DNA of 64,000 bases from Toxonevra muliebris. Lineage: Eukaryota; Arthropoda; Insecta; Diptera; Pallopteridae. Location of the stretch: contig OY829328.1 in the NCBI GenBank assembly GCA_963691655.1, positions 78,496,400 to 78,560,399 on the forward strand, written 5' to 3'. Position 1 is the first letter of the stretch; every line of letters starts with the position of its first letter. The notes beneath the pieces were generated by a model. The model did not search any database, was not told where the DNA came from, and was given only the letters and a program-made list of their open reading frames with translations. A program made the position numbers and the translations under genes. Of the stretch, positions 9,774 to 20,984 are shown in pieces.

Positions 9774-10017
9774 TTAAAATATTTTTCCATTGAGAGCCAT
9801 AGGGACATCGGTAACCCATAAAAAAAAACCTAAATCTTCACAACGTATTGAAAATTTGGCGTATTTGGACAGAAATTGTGAGGGAGAAAAAGTTGGTAAA
9901 AAAAAAACAAGTCGTGGAAAACGTGGAAAAGCATACCTGTTCAAAACGCTTGCTGTAAGGAAATTGAGCAAAGAAAGGCATACTTTAAATGAATTATACA
10001 AAGTCTCGAAATAATAA
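9774..10017 (+). other. Unidentified short basic open frame
   Basis: The plus strand is open from about 9778 to a stop at 10012-10014 and codes for a lysine-rich peptide (KKKTSRGKRGKAYLF). I do not recognise it. The DNA at 9785-9825 resembles the internal palindrome-bearing motif of the adjacent TTAA element, so this may be a remnant of a longer, related element rather than a host exon. Confidence 0.25.
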
Positions 10018-10039
10018 ATATTGTATTTAACTAACTTAA

Positions 10040-11007
10040 CCCTTTCGGGACAGTAAGGAAACCAGAGGAAATACCGCAAAATCGAATCCGAATTGGTATA
10101 GTCTGACCCTAATTTTTGTTACAATTTTTGATCAAAATAGACATTTGCGCCTCTGAAGGCTTGAACTTTCATGGGTCACTGATGACCCTATGGGCCTCAA
10201 TGGGATTTTTTTATGATTTTTTTCTGAAAATTTTTATTAGATATTTTTTTAAAGATGAACATAGTAACTTAGTATCAATTTTTCATTTAACCCTTTCTTG
10301 ACCATAATGAAATTAGAGCAAATTGAGCCAGATTCTCATTCTTCGACCCCCATTTGTATTGTAAGAAATTTCTTAAAAAGTTTTCATTGAAGATCTGAGG
10401 GTCACCGGTGACCCATAGCATTTGCGCCTCTGAAGGCTTGAACTTTCATGGGTCACCGGTGATCCTATGGGCCTCAATGGGATTTTTTTATGATTGTTTT
10501 CTGTATATTTTTATTAGATATTTCTTTAAAGATGAACAAAGTAACTTAGTATTCATTTTTCATTTAACACTTTCTTGACCATAGTGAAGTTAGAGCGCAT
10601 TGAGCAAAATCGATTCCAGATTCTCATTCTTCGACTCCCATTACATTGTAAGAAATTTATTAAAAAGTTTCCATTGAAGATCTAAGGGTCACCGGTGACC
10701 CATAGCAAAACTTGAATTTCCAAAAACGTAAACAACAATTTAAATATATTGGCAATTAACTTTGTGTAAATAGTTTTTCTCACATTTTAAAAATTTTTGC
10801 AATTGAAAATTAACAAAATAAAAAAACAACACACAATTTTTCACTACAGTTAGGCTATAGTACCGTTAACAAAATTTTTTAATTGCAATTAAAGAACCAT
10901 CAATTCTCTTTCCAAAAACTCTAAATTTATAAAAATTGATTGAATAGTTTTCAAAAAATTGCAAAAATTAATCTTGTGACACCGGCGTTACGATGATACC
11001 GAAAGAG
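10040..11007. mobile_element. TTAA-flanked element with internal palindromic repeats, copy 1
   Basis: It is flanked by TTAA at 10036-10039 and 11008-11011. The inverted ends are CCCTTTCGG and the complement of CTCTTTCGG. The interior contains about three diverged subunits of roughly 270 bp, each starting with a TTAACCCTTTC-like motif (10040, near 10288, near 10565). It also holds several copies of a palindrome related to GGGTCACCGGTGACCC (near 10408, 10454 and 10686, with degraded ones near 10166 and 10977). No protein is encoded. The pattern fits a piggyBac-like non-autonomous element. The related copy at 17054-17740 lies in the opposite orientation. Confidence 0.75.
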
Positions 11008-11029
11008 TTAATGAAGGGTTTTTCATTAA

Positions 11030-11146
11030 CCCAGTAATGCCAAGCGATGCCATATGGCACCTTGTCGCTGAACCAGGTTAAAATAAAATGTTCCTCAAGT
11101 TACTTTCTTGATCTATCTACTTTGGTTCCCGCTCGTCCTTAATGGG
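11030..11146. mobile_element. Short TTAA-type MITE, copy 1
   Basis: The ends are CCCAGTAATGCC and, on the complement, CCCATTAAGGAC. TTAA lies at 11026-11029 and a mutated TTGA at 11147-11150. Related copies of similar length occur at 58492-58610 (inverted) and 62878-63009. All carry an internal segment reading CTTGTCGCTGA or its complement. No coding capacity. Confidence 0.75.
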
Positions 11147-11259
11147 TTGAGCGTGTTTGAACTTTAAAGTTTAATAAAAATCTGCTCATATTGTGTGTAA
11201 GATATGACGAAAACCTTTATTGCGGATTAAAGTCCATTCAACAACATTTTATTTTAAAA

Positions 11260-12130
11260 CTGATATCATTAAAATGGCTTCCGCGGCTTCGTTTACACGA
11301 CTCCATCCGATAGGTCCAATTTTATATGACTCTGTTGCATATGTCGGGCTGGATTTCACCAATGGTTTGAATAATGTAGTTCTCTAGTTGGTCAATTGTT
11401 GTTGGTTTGTTGGCATAAGCCAGCGACTTACAGCGTAGCACCACAAAAAAAAAGTTTAAGGACTTTAAATCGCACGATCTTTACGGCCATTTAACATCGT
11501 ATCTTCTGGAAATAACGCGTTCTGAGAACTTTTCTTACAACAACTCCAATATAACGTTCGCTGTCTGACACGTTGCGCCATCTTGTTGGAACCACATTTT
11601 GTCCAGATCCATGCTATCCGATTGAGGATATAAAAAGTCAGATGTCATGGCGCGATATCTTTCGCCATAAACATTCACCATAAACATTCACCGTCTAGCC
11701 ATTTTCGTTTCGGAAAATGTATGGCCCAATGATGCCGCCTGGCCAAGATCCATACCAAACAGTAAATTTCTCCGGATACAATGAAGACTCTTGATACTGG
11801 TGTGGATTACCCAAATGCAGCAATTTCGCTTGTTTGCGAAGCCGTTCAACCAAAAATATTCTTCATCACTGAAGATAATTTTGTCGCCAAAAATTTGTAT
11901 TCCTTTCCAACTGTTTCAGAGCCCAATCAACGAACGTCTGACGAGCTTGATGGCCTTGGGGCTTTAATTCGTGTGCTAATTGAATCTTATACGAATTCAT
12001 GCCTAAGTCTTTTGGCAAAATTTGCCAAATTGCGGTCATAGAAAGGCCAATTGTGCACGACGAGGAATCGAGAGGATAGGGTTTTCAGTTACACTTTCAG
12101 CAACAGCAGCACTAATATTTTCGCTTGATC
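11260..12130 (-). pseudogene. Tc1/mariner-superfamily transposase relic (DD41D-like)
   Basis: The minus strand still shows FSDEEYFWLNGFANKRNC (first D, about 11880-11830), WFQQDGATCQTAN (second D, about 11600-11560) and RSCDLKSLNFFLW, where the third D is replaced by N. With about 41 residues between the second and third acidic positions, it belongs with the element at 26328-27546, which shares WFQQDGATCHTAN and RSCDLTPLDYFLW. Many stops and frameshifts make it an old copy. Terminal repeats were not located. Confidence 0.75.
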
Positions 12131-12554
12131 GCGCGCTTTCGGCGTTATACAGAGACTGCGCGATCGGCAACCGAACCGAACCGAGCAACTTTGCTTGAAT
12201 TTCGCGTTACTTCGTTCAAATATGTAAATATTTCATAGCTCGCGCATAGTTTGTGCGAACAGAACACGAACGTGAAAATTTCGACTGGTTGTTGACATAC
12301 ACAGAACACAAACGTCGTAGAATGAGAGTGCTGCCACCTGAGACGTCAGAGCAATAAGCTGTCAAAGTTCGGACATAGCTATTGAAAAATCCTTTATTAG
12401 TATAAGTATTGACAGTTATCTCAGAAACCAACTTTTAGCCCCTCATTTTTGGTAAGGGAAATATTATGGAGTCAGAGGTTGGGGATGTGATTAATCATAA
12501 ATTTTGTATGCCAAAAGAAATAGAGCTTCTTTTTGAAAAAAAATACTTCATTTA
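12131..12554. other. Spacer without recognisable feature
   Basis: No gene or paired repeat is seen. The minus-strand frame at 12216-12431 lacks motifs. Confidence 0.4.
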
Positions 12555-12799
12555 CTCATTTACTAAAAGACTGTCATAGCTCAAAAACGCAATTTTGCAA
12601 AAAAAAAAAAGGCGTTTAAAGTTTTCAATTGACGCCTACTTTGAAGAAAAAAGAAGAAATCTTATAGTTCTCACGCGCTGAGTATACAAGATATTAATAT
12701 GAAACTTCACACAATATGAAGCGTGACATAATGAATAATTCTGCATCATTAGCTCAAAAATCGTGTTTTTTAACTTATGACAGTCTTTAAGTAAATGAG
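12555..12799. mobile_element. MITE-like element of 245 bp
   Basis: The inverted ends CTCATTTACT...GACTGTCATA (12555-12578) and their complement (about 12775-12799) match with a few differences. No clear target duplication and no coding sequence. The superfamily is unknown. Confidence 0.55.
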
Positions 12800-13920
12800 C
12801 GATATAATCTCCGCATGAGCTAATTCGTATCTATGGACAAGAGCTTCTTCCCAAACTCAACTGGAACTTTTAGATATCCATCAGCTTCAAAGAACAAAGC
12901 TGATAGGAGACAGGTGGCAATACGGAATTCATTGCTATTGACTTATTGAAACACCGTCAAAACGCAGACCTCTGAACCCATTAATCATTAATCCACTATT
13001 GAAAAATAAAAAAACAAAACAAGGGTTCAAGTCCCTTCCGTCGCTTTGATGCCCATTCAAAACCCAAACCTAATCCTAAGTAAAATCTCAAGTTCCGGGA
13101 AATTTTACCCATATTCAATACCGTCTCTTGTCATTCTTAGAATTTCTCTGATCCATTGAGTATATGTAAACATAAAGACTTAGTAATTTTAGAGGTTGAA
13201 TGACTACCAAAGCAGGTTTAGGGCAAGATTTAATACCCACATAACTTTATAACTTTTTTTATAACGAATGTGTACTATAAATCAGTTTTTTTTCTGAAAA
13301 TACCTACAAAAATAGAGTTATTTGTAATATAAATCCTAATAAAAATCTTTATTAATTTTTCGTATAATCATCTTCACACATAATATTTACATACCCCGCT
13401 GTTACTAAAATCATTAAAATATATAAAAAATTTAAAAGCTACTCATATAATCAAGTAAAAACTTAATATATTCACCATAATACCATTTCGAGTATTCTTC
13501 CTCTTCTCGTTTTACTCAAAAAAAAAAAAAAATGAATGCTCAGTGAACTACTTGAATGCATCAACAGCGAATCTTCCAATTGCATGCACATCACCAATGC
13601 GTACCGAATTCGAATATCGTGAACTAACTACAGTAATGAGAAAAACTGCAAGACAAAAAAATACGTGGCAGTTTTTCGGCTTCTTGCAACCATTCATGTT
13701 ATGTGAGTTGCACTCGTACCTCGGTAGCCTGACGAATGACGTCGGTAGCTTGACGAATAAGTGTTAGACTGGGTTTCCAAATACCTCAGGCTTAATTCCC
13801 AAACGAGGCATAATTGATTTTTTTCGTACACGAATGGAAGGAACCTAGTTTTAAGCCGAATCCGAATGGCGAAATGCAAAGCTTTTCTTAAGTAATTGTT
13901 TACTTTTGGTGGTTGCCAGT
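12800..13920. other. Unannotated AT-rich sequence
   Basis: I see no conserved protein, RNA gene or paired terminal repeat. Short open frames at 13543-13767 (plus) and 13694-13948 (minus) overlap and have no motifs. Confidence 0.4.
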
Positions 13921-14233
13921 TGACAGGTTGAGAGGAAAAGCGGGCCAAAATTTATATAAGAGCAAAAGTGAAATAATTTAGAGTGTCAGAGCAAGAATGG
14001 CATAAGTAATACGGTTTAGAGTGAAAATGGAACGTCTTAAAAGTAAGAACAAAAATGGTTTAAACAATTCTTTCAGAGCAAGAACAGCATAGTTTTTTAT
14101 TCCGTTTTCGCTCTGAACATATTTCGTTTCACTTTTGCTCTGAACATATTTCGTTTTACTTTTGCTCTTAAGTAAAATTATTCCACTTTTTTCTGAACGT
14201 AGAAGTTATACCACTTTTCCTTTCAGCCTCTCA
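13921..14233. mobile_element. 313-bp MITE, copy 1
   Basis: The inverted ends are TGACAGGTTGAGAGGAAAAG at 13921 and, on the complement of 14233, TGAGAGGCTGAAAGGAAAAG. The interior repeats TTTGCTCT / AGAGCAA motifs. A second copy, very similar over the full length and in the same orientation, is at 36921-37232. Two bases (GT) repeat on both sides here and AC on both sides in the other copy, but a 2-bp duplication is weak evidence. Confidence 0.8.
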
Positions 14234-14857
14234 GTTAAGAGGTGATGCCGTGTAGAAAAATTTGTATTTTTTTCTTGAGATTTTTGACTGTGTCGAGCAT
14301 TGACTACAACTACCTCACGGTGTCTAAACTGTTATCTATTAATTGCTTTGTGAACTTCTAAATTAGCAATAATGCATTTTTTTAAGTAGAAGTGCATTTA
14401 TTATTTTATTAGCATTGGAAAATGCAATGCCAATGAATGCCACATTTCATTAACATTGAAAATTTCAATGCTAGATACTGATAGGTTAACAAAAAGTCTG
14501 CTTCGTTACTATTGAAAAGTACACAGCGCTATTTTAAAGGCATTACTAATTTTAATGGGAATTCTATTCCTAATTTAATTGCAAAATCATTGAAAATTTC
14601 AATGCTAATGGTAGTTCAATTTCATTCTACTTAAAGATCCATTTTATGAGGGAACTTATCCAGCTGAGAGAAATGTCTTGCTATAGAAGTTATATACCAT
14701 CAATGCTTTCACTATATTTTAATACCAGTATACCACTAATAAAAATCACAAATAAACATCATAATCATGATGAAACAGAACTATCATTAGCATTAAAATT
14801 TTCATTGGCAATATTACTGAATTGACATTATGATTAAAGTTTATTTTCAATGCCAAT
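14234..14857. other. AT-rich region with near-palindromic motifs
   Basis: Two copies of CATTGAAAATTTCAATG (about 14453 and 14591) and many CATTG-type words suggest a decayed inverted-repeat element. I could not pair its ends. Confidence 0.35.
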
Positions 14858-15000
14858 AGGCGTTTTCTTTTTAGCTCAGAGCACGGAATAGAGTAGGACA
14901 CGCGCACATAGAGCACGCTCTGACAACTCAGAGTCAATTGAGAACAAACTGTCAGATAACAGCTGTTTATGGTAAAAATTTTTGTCTGCAGTTTATTTGA

Positions 15001-16312
15001 GGAGTGAGATTAAAAAAATCTTAACACACGTTATGCCTAATAATTTTTTTTGGGAGTAAAATTTAAAAATTTCGTTGATCTAGTTATCTTTGAAAAATAT
15101 GTCAGTTGTTATTTTTAATGACAAACTTGTTGATTTATTGTGAGTTTGATCAAAATGAGTGAAGAAAAAGAAGTACGTCTTAAAATTATTAAAAATTTTC
15201 AAAAAAAAATCCAAATTGGTCCTACAAAAAATTGGTCAAAGAATTGAAGGTCTGCTGTCAAACCGTTTCCAATGTCATTAAACAGTTTCAGGAGAATTTG
15301 ACCATCGATAGGAAACCTGTTTCGGGAAGAAAACAAGGACCACATGATATTGGGAAAGCCAAGAAAATAGAAAACATATTGAAAAGATCTCAAAACACAT
15401 CTGGTAGAAAAGCTGCCCGGTTAGCCCAGTGCTCTGACTATTTGGTGCGAAAAGTTAAAGCCAATACAGGTTTCAAAACATACAAAGTCCAAAAAGTTCC
15501 AGACAGGAATGCTGCAAAAAAATTTAGACGCCAAAAGTAGGGCTCGGAAATTTAAATCGAATTTCATACAAAAATATTCATGTTGTCTAATGGACGACGA
15601 AACGTATGTACTGGCAGATTTTACGCAGCTTCCGGGTCAAAATTTTCATGTTGCTGATGCTCGAGCTCGAGGCAATGTCGAAGAACAATTTAGAATCCAA
15701 AAGCAGACAAAATTTCCTAAAAAATTCCTGGTATGGCAAGCTATATGCAGTTGCGGCAACCTCAAAAGAAGCAAGTCATTTGTTACAGTGGGCTCTATAA
15801 ATACCGAAATATACATCAAAGAATGTTTAAAAAAAAGACTTCTTCCTTTCATAAGAGAGCACAATGTGTCCACATGTTTTGGCCCGATTTGGCATCAAGT
15901 CACTACGGCAAGAAAGCTCTGGAGTGGTACCAAAGTAATAACATAGTTTTTGTACCAAGAGAGGCCAATCCTCCAAATTGTCCGGAACTAAGACCAGTGG
16001 AGAGATATTGGGCTCTTGTGAAAAGAAACTTAAAGAGCACAAAAAAGGTATCCCAAAATATCGAAGATTTTAACAGGAGATGGGCAAACTGTTCCAAAAA
16101 GTTGTCTGAAACAACTATCAAATCTCTAATGGAAGGCTTACCAAAGAAGGTCCACGAGTTCATAAATAGTGGTTAGAACTACAAAAGTTATATTTTTCTG
16201 TAATTTGTAAAATATTATCAATTAAATAAAAAAAAGTATCAAAACTCTAAGATCAACCGTTCAGAAATTATTGAGTTTTATATATGTTAAGATTTTTTTC
16301 GATCTCACTCCT
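15001..16312 (+). mobile_element. DD37E Tc1/mariner-superfamily element, copy 2
   Basis: Inverted ends GGAGTGAGAT followed by an A-rich run and ATCTTAACA are seen at 15001 and on the complement of 16312. A TA follows the right end, but the left flank no longer shows TA. It carries a broken transposase (15155-16176) diverged from copy 1, so at least two DD37E lineages are present. Confidence 0.8.
15155..16176 (+). pseudogene. DD37E transposase, broken, copy 2
   Basis: It starts MSEEKEVRLKIIKNF. A helix-turn-helix region with SGRKAARLAQCSDYLVRKV follows, then MDDETYV (first D), FWPDLASSH (second D) and RPVERYW (E), with 37 residues between the last two. At least three frame changes (near 15230, 15520 and 15880) interrupt it. 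The closest relative in the window is copy 1, with shared blocks such as LVWQAICSCG, YIKECL.KRLLPF and NPPNCPELRP. The C-terminal part is the best preserved. Confidence 0.85.
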
Positions 16313-16584
16313 TATTTGTTTATTTAAAATATTTATTTTCTCACTTACTTTTAATGCCGTCGTTCGCCAATTCAAAAATCGTGTGTTCTGTCAAACTATT
16401 TTTTTCAATCGGCTTCTGTCTGTTCAGTCAATTTCTTCTGAGCATGTAGAGCACGCTCTGAGTGCTCTCTCAACACCAAAAGAAACACAATTACGTTTGT
16501 TCTGAGTGCTTAGAGCTAAAAAGAAATACGATTACGTTTTTTGACAACTCGTGCACTGCTCAGAGCTAATAAAGAAAAACGCCT

Positions 16585-17049
16585 CATTCATCATATCTTT
16601 ATGTTCTCTTTTATTTCCAATATTTTACTCGCCACTGTACATGTTACATTCTGTGTGTACCTATCTCTACACGCCAACGTATTTCATTATAGTCGCTAGT
16701 GATATCCCGCTGAGAAAGCAATTTCGTTGTGCCAATAATAGGTACTCTAGGGGCTGGTTATGGTGCAACTGTTGTCATTGTTGGTATTATTATTATTATT
16801 ACAATGGTTTATTTTTCATTTTCATTATTATTGAGTTACATACTCGTATCAGTAGATGGAATTTCTACTTTTTTCTCTTTTTTTTGACTCATGCAAAAAT
16901 TGTATATTTATTTCCAATATAAATATTTCATATTTCTTGTGCACATAACTCACATCCAAGAGATGCTATTGAAATTATAAGACAAATTCAATTAAAAATA
17001 TTAAATAACAATATATATTAGTATTTATAAATAACTAACAAATCTATGA
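16585..17049. other. AT-rich spacer with short (ATT)n runs
   Basis: No gene is recognised. The open frame at 16551-16922 has only low-complexity composition. Confidence 0.4.
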
Positions 17050-17053
17050 TTAA

Positions 17054-17740
17054 CCCGTTCGGTACCATAGTGACACCGGTGTCACAAGATTAATTTTTGC
17101 GATTTTTTAAAAACTATACAATAAATTCTTATAAATTTAGTGAATTGATTGTTATTTAATTGCATTTTAAATAATTTACAAATATTTTTTTCATTACGGT
17201 ACTGTAGCGGATCAAAGTAAAAAAAATTGCTTTTTTTATTAATTTTCAATCACTCATAATTTTTACAAAATTTATCTAAATGCACCAAATTTTTAATATG
17301 TTGTGGAAAATACTATTTACTCAAACATGATTTCTCATATTTTTAAATTTTTGTTTACTTTTTTGAAATACAAGTTTTGCTATGAATCACTGGTGACCCG
17401 ACCCGATCTTCGATGGAAACTTTTTAAGAACTTTTTTACAATGAAATGGGGGTCAAAAAATGTGAATTTGAATTCGGTTTTGCTCTATCAGTTCTAGTTT
17501 CTATATGGTCAAGAAAGGGTTAAGTGAAAACTTTGTGTATGTTTAAAAAAAAGATCTAATAGAAATAAACAGAAAAAAATTTGTGAAAAATCCCATTGAG
17601 TGCCACAGGGTCACCGGTGACCCATGCAATTTGAGGCCGTGAGGGGTGCAAAACTTCTGTTTTGATCAAAAATTGTAAGAATTGGGATTAAGAAAATACT
17701 TTGCTCTATCTCCTCTCGTTTCCCTACGGTCCCGAAAGGG
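17054..17740. mobile_element. TTAA-flanked element with palindromic repeats, copy 2 (inverted)
   Basis: TTAA lies at 17050-17053 and 17741-17744. The ends are CCCGTTCGGTACC and, on the complement, CCCTTTCGGGACC. It is the reverse-oriented relative of 10040-11007, shares blocks with it such as TATGGTCAAGAAAGGGTTAA, and carries GGTCACCGGTGACCC near 17600 and a related GTGACACCGGTGTCAC near 17071. Non-coding. Confidence 0.75.
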
Positions 17741-17744
17741 TTAA

Positions 17745-18795
17745 CAGTTACTTGTATCTACCTTACTTTGTTATTTAGCCAAACCAAATTATACCAGAAA
17801 TTCTATTGTCTTTCTAGTATAGGTTAGAAAATCTGGAATAATTTCTGGGAAGATCTGGACCTAAATTTTAATAGAATAGTTCCATTGCAAAAACTTTTGT
17901 ACATTTAACAATGGCTACTGCTATTAAGGAAAATTCACAAAAAGGAGCCCTGATTTAAAAGATAGTCTCTAATAAGGCGTGCTCGAAGACCTCTGAAGTT
18001 ACTTTAATTATAAGAAGGGGACCTAATCAATGGAGTTAGGTTTTCGGGGCACTAGTTTTGCCCTGTGAGTTAAGTTACATTCTTTAAATTTTGAATTAGG
18101 ATCAATTTGTGTGTACTGCTTGAAAAAAGAATTATCGACATCACAGTTTAAAGCTCAGCTCTAAGGAATGGCAACTTACCAATTGCTGAAGTCAGGGGTT
18201 TTGGAAAGAAAAAGACCTCAAGACATACAAAAGTTTAGTATAACATCTCTAAAACATTTGCACAATAATTTTTTAATGCTCCATTACTTCAGTGAATCTT
18301 AAACATTTAATTTTTCAGCGGCCATAGTCGACGACGCTAAAAATTCGCGCGCAATATTTACTTAGGCCACTGCATCAAATTTCCCTACTGCTGGAGTTTC
18401 TTAACTCTCCGATAACCGATAACTTTTTAAACGGTCAATGCAGTCACAATAGTTTAAATAAAAACAGTGTGAAAAAAAATTTGTGAAAAAGTGTTCAAAT
18501 AATAATTAAAGAGAATAAAATAAACTAAAACGTGTTTTAAAAATAGAATTATATACAGAAATAGAATTATATAAAATGCAAGAAACTTCTTTATTGTGTT
18601 TTATTTAACATTTTAAGTTTTCAATTTTACGTTAAATTTATATCAAATTTTACATTTTGCAATATCAGTTATACATTGTTGTCATGTCAATTCGACATTA
18701 TTGCCATATCAATATTACATTAAAATAATGTATTTCTTTTACATTTTTAATGTTAAAACTGCATTGTTTTCGCATCATTTATACATTTTTCAGTA
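17745..18795. other. AT-rich sequence without recognisable feature
   Basis: No gene or paired terminal repeat was found. The stretch from 18590 to 18790 has loosely repeated TACATT words. Confidence 0.4.
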
Positions 18796-19028
18796 ATTAT
18801 TATTATTTGAAGGAAGGACGACTCGAAAGTCAGGCACTGCGACCTATAAGATCTTTTGTACCAATGCCCCAAGAAAGAAAGAAAGGAAGGAAGGGAAAAA
18901 GAAAGATAGATAAGAAACATACCCAAGCCGAGAATCGAACTCGGGTCTCCAGAAACAAGAGTCTGGCACTCTTCCACTAGACCACAGTGGCGATGGTAGG
19001 ACCTACAGTTTAACGCCGATTCCGAACG
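18796..19028 (-). mobile_element. SINE second-head copy, 5'-truncated, minus strand
   Basis: Read on the minus strand, it begins in the shared body of the first SINE (from CGTTCGGAATC at 19028). It passes through GTAGGTCCTACCATCGCC into a second tRNA-like head with an A box TGGTCTAGTGG (complement of 18974-18984) and a B box GAGTTCGATTCTC (complement of 18930-18942). It ends in an AAT-repeat tail at 18796. The same junction is present in the full two-headed copy at 50852-51294. No clear target duplication. Confidence 0.85.
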
Positions 19029-19029
19029 T

Positions 19030-20600
19030 GATGTTATAATTACATTTTATAATGTCAATTTTGATATTTTTTAATGTTAGCTGAATATTGTAAACAAAAA
19101 ATGTTATTTTTACAGCTGTTTCATGTACTTTTTTTTGTTTTAGTGTATATATGTTTTTCATTTTAACCAATATGTTTGGTTGGTTTACAGAATCGTGTCG
19201 AAGCCGATTTTAATCGCTTCTAAACATCGCATTTATAGAAGTCACGTAGTCTGAGGCTATTCGGTCTAACCACATTGATATATCTCTTGTCGGTTATCGT
19301 AGGGTTAAAACTTGACTCCTCTTAGCGCTTCATTGTTTTTCTTTCCCATTTCATCCTTGCTAGGTAGTATTTGAACCGAAGTGGTTATCAATTTTCCTTC
19401 TTTCAGACTATTATTATCCCCGGACTCTCTGACTTTGTGCCCCACCTGTTCTAAATCACTTCAAGTTAAATCCTCATGGAATTTTATTCCATTCAGTTCC
19501 TACAAATTTTTTAATATATTTCTGAATTATTTCATCCCAAACTTGGAGTAGAAAATCTGTCTACCTGTGCAGAAATAGGCAATACTCTGGTAATACTAGT
19601 TTATCTCCAGGGACCCAAATACTCGAATACAACATTAGCGACTGAAATTTTTAACTAAGCCGCCCAAGTAAGTTTGATTTTTGGAGCGTTACGGTTAGGA
19701 TCTTAGTTCGATCAAAGATTATCTCTTGATTTCGTTTAATTAACGACCTCCATTACCAGTTCAAAACATCAGTTTAAACTATACTAAAAAAAAAACCTAT
19801 GGTTGACGGGAATAACCAGGGATTTATAAGCGGATTTATGCTGAACATTTTTCTTTCTGCAGTCTGTAGAACTAATTCGGATCAAATTTATTGTCACTGC
19901 ATAGATGAAAATTGTCCCATTTCCCTGGTTCCATGGGTCTTAAGAATAAGAAAAATTTTGAGATGACAGGAAAAAAAATTCTGACTGAAATCAGTCCACC
20001 TAAAATAATAAATCCAGTACCTATTGAATATTTGCCCATGCCAGATAAATTAATTGAAGATGAATTTTCGAACGTAAAAATTTCACAGTTTTGAGGAGAA
20101 GAAAAAATCCTTTGAAGTATATTCCTGCGCGAACTTTTCAAAAGAAAAGCTCATTAAATATACCTACAAAATTAAAATGAAAATAGCAATTAAAAATAAT
20201 AATAAATTTTCGTTTTTTCTTCTACATACTTATGTATATACGGAAATACTTTGTGATAAATTTTTCTATCATCTACTGTCATAACAATTTTTAAGCTAAT
20301 CATAATAAAATTTCTATGTACTTATATTTAAATATGAGTAAATAAGTAATTTTAGAGTCATAAAAAGAAACGTCATAAAAAAAGAAAAGCTGGAGGACTA
20401 TAAAATTTCGAAATATAAAACAAATCACTGTTGCTTGTTGCTGTCGAAATTACTTAGTTATTTAATGAAATGCTAATTTTTACATTACTCTTACGAGGAG
20501 ATACTTTTTTTTTTTTTAAATATTTTTAATGAGTTCTTAAATTATTATGATGCCGCACATAAATGCAAATACGTAAAAGAATGGAATACTTTTGAGGATA
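19030..20600. other. AT-rich sequence, no supported gene
   Basis: A 56-residue plus-strand frame near 19912-20094 follows a good pyrimidine-rich splice-acceptor-like stretch ending in CAG at about 19861, but no family match is evident. I leave it unassigned. No paired repeats were found. Confidence 0.35.
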
Positions 20601-20602
20601 TA

Positions 20603-20805
20603 CACTGGTAGTCACAAAAATCGCACCACCCACCAATTTCAAGAAAATCGTGTAAAATGGGACTTAAACCTGATTTTGTTTTAGTGAATGTAAATTTTTT
20701 TTTTTTCGGGAACAAAATGAATAAAATTGCAAAAAAAGCATCATACATACACACAAATTTTATTTCTTTTTAATTAGAACAAAAATATAGAAGAAATTTC
20801 ACTTT
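20603..20805. mobile_element. Solo end of the Tc1-like family seen at 48573-49405
   Basis: From CACTGGTAGTCACAAAAATC onward it matches, with few changes, about 200 bp of the complement of the right end of the element at 48573-49405. It includes the GGGACTT, TTTTGTTTTAGTGAATGTAA and ATACACACAAATTTTA blocks. The opposite end and the transposase are missing. Confidence 0.75.
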
Positions 20806-20984
20806 TTTGAGGGTATTAATTAAAAGTATATAAAAATAAAAATATTTGTAATTTTTTGAAGGTGTAAACATACATTAATTTGTTTCATAATAGAGTCATA
20901 AGCAAAATTGCTTATAACGTTTTCTTTTCTTAACAAAATGTTGCATTTTTTTTGCCTCGTGCCATGGCAACAATTTTTTAATGT

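Larger units (their letters stand above)
14858..16584. mobile_element. Inverted-repeat element interrupted by a DD37E transposon
   Basis: The ends AGGCGTTTTCTTTTTAGCTC (14858) and, on the complement of 16584, AGGCGTTTTTCTTTATTAGC are inverted with small differences. Both arms carry AGAGCACGCTCTGA (near 14912 and 16448). Without the inserted DD37E element (15001-16312) it would be about 410 bp and non-coding. No target duplication was clear, so the superfamily is open. Confidence 0.65.

Noticed and set aside
19861..20094. Possible isolated coding exon
   Set aside because: There is a fair acceptor-like sequence and a 56-residue frame, but no family resemblance, no donor with matching phase and no neighbouring exons could be identified.
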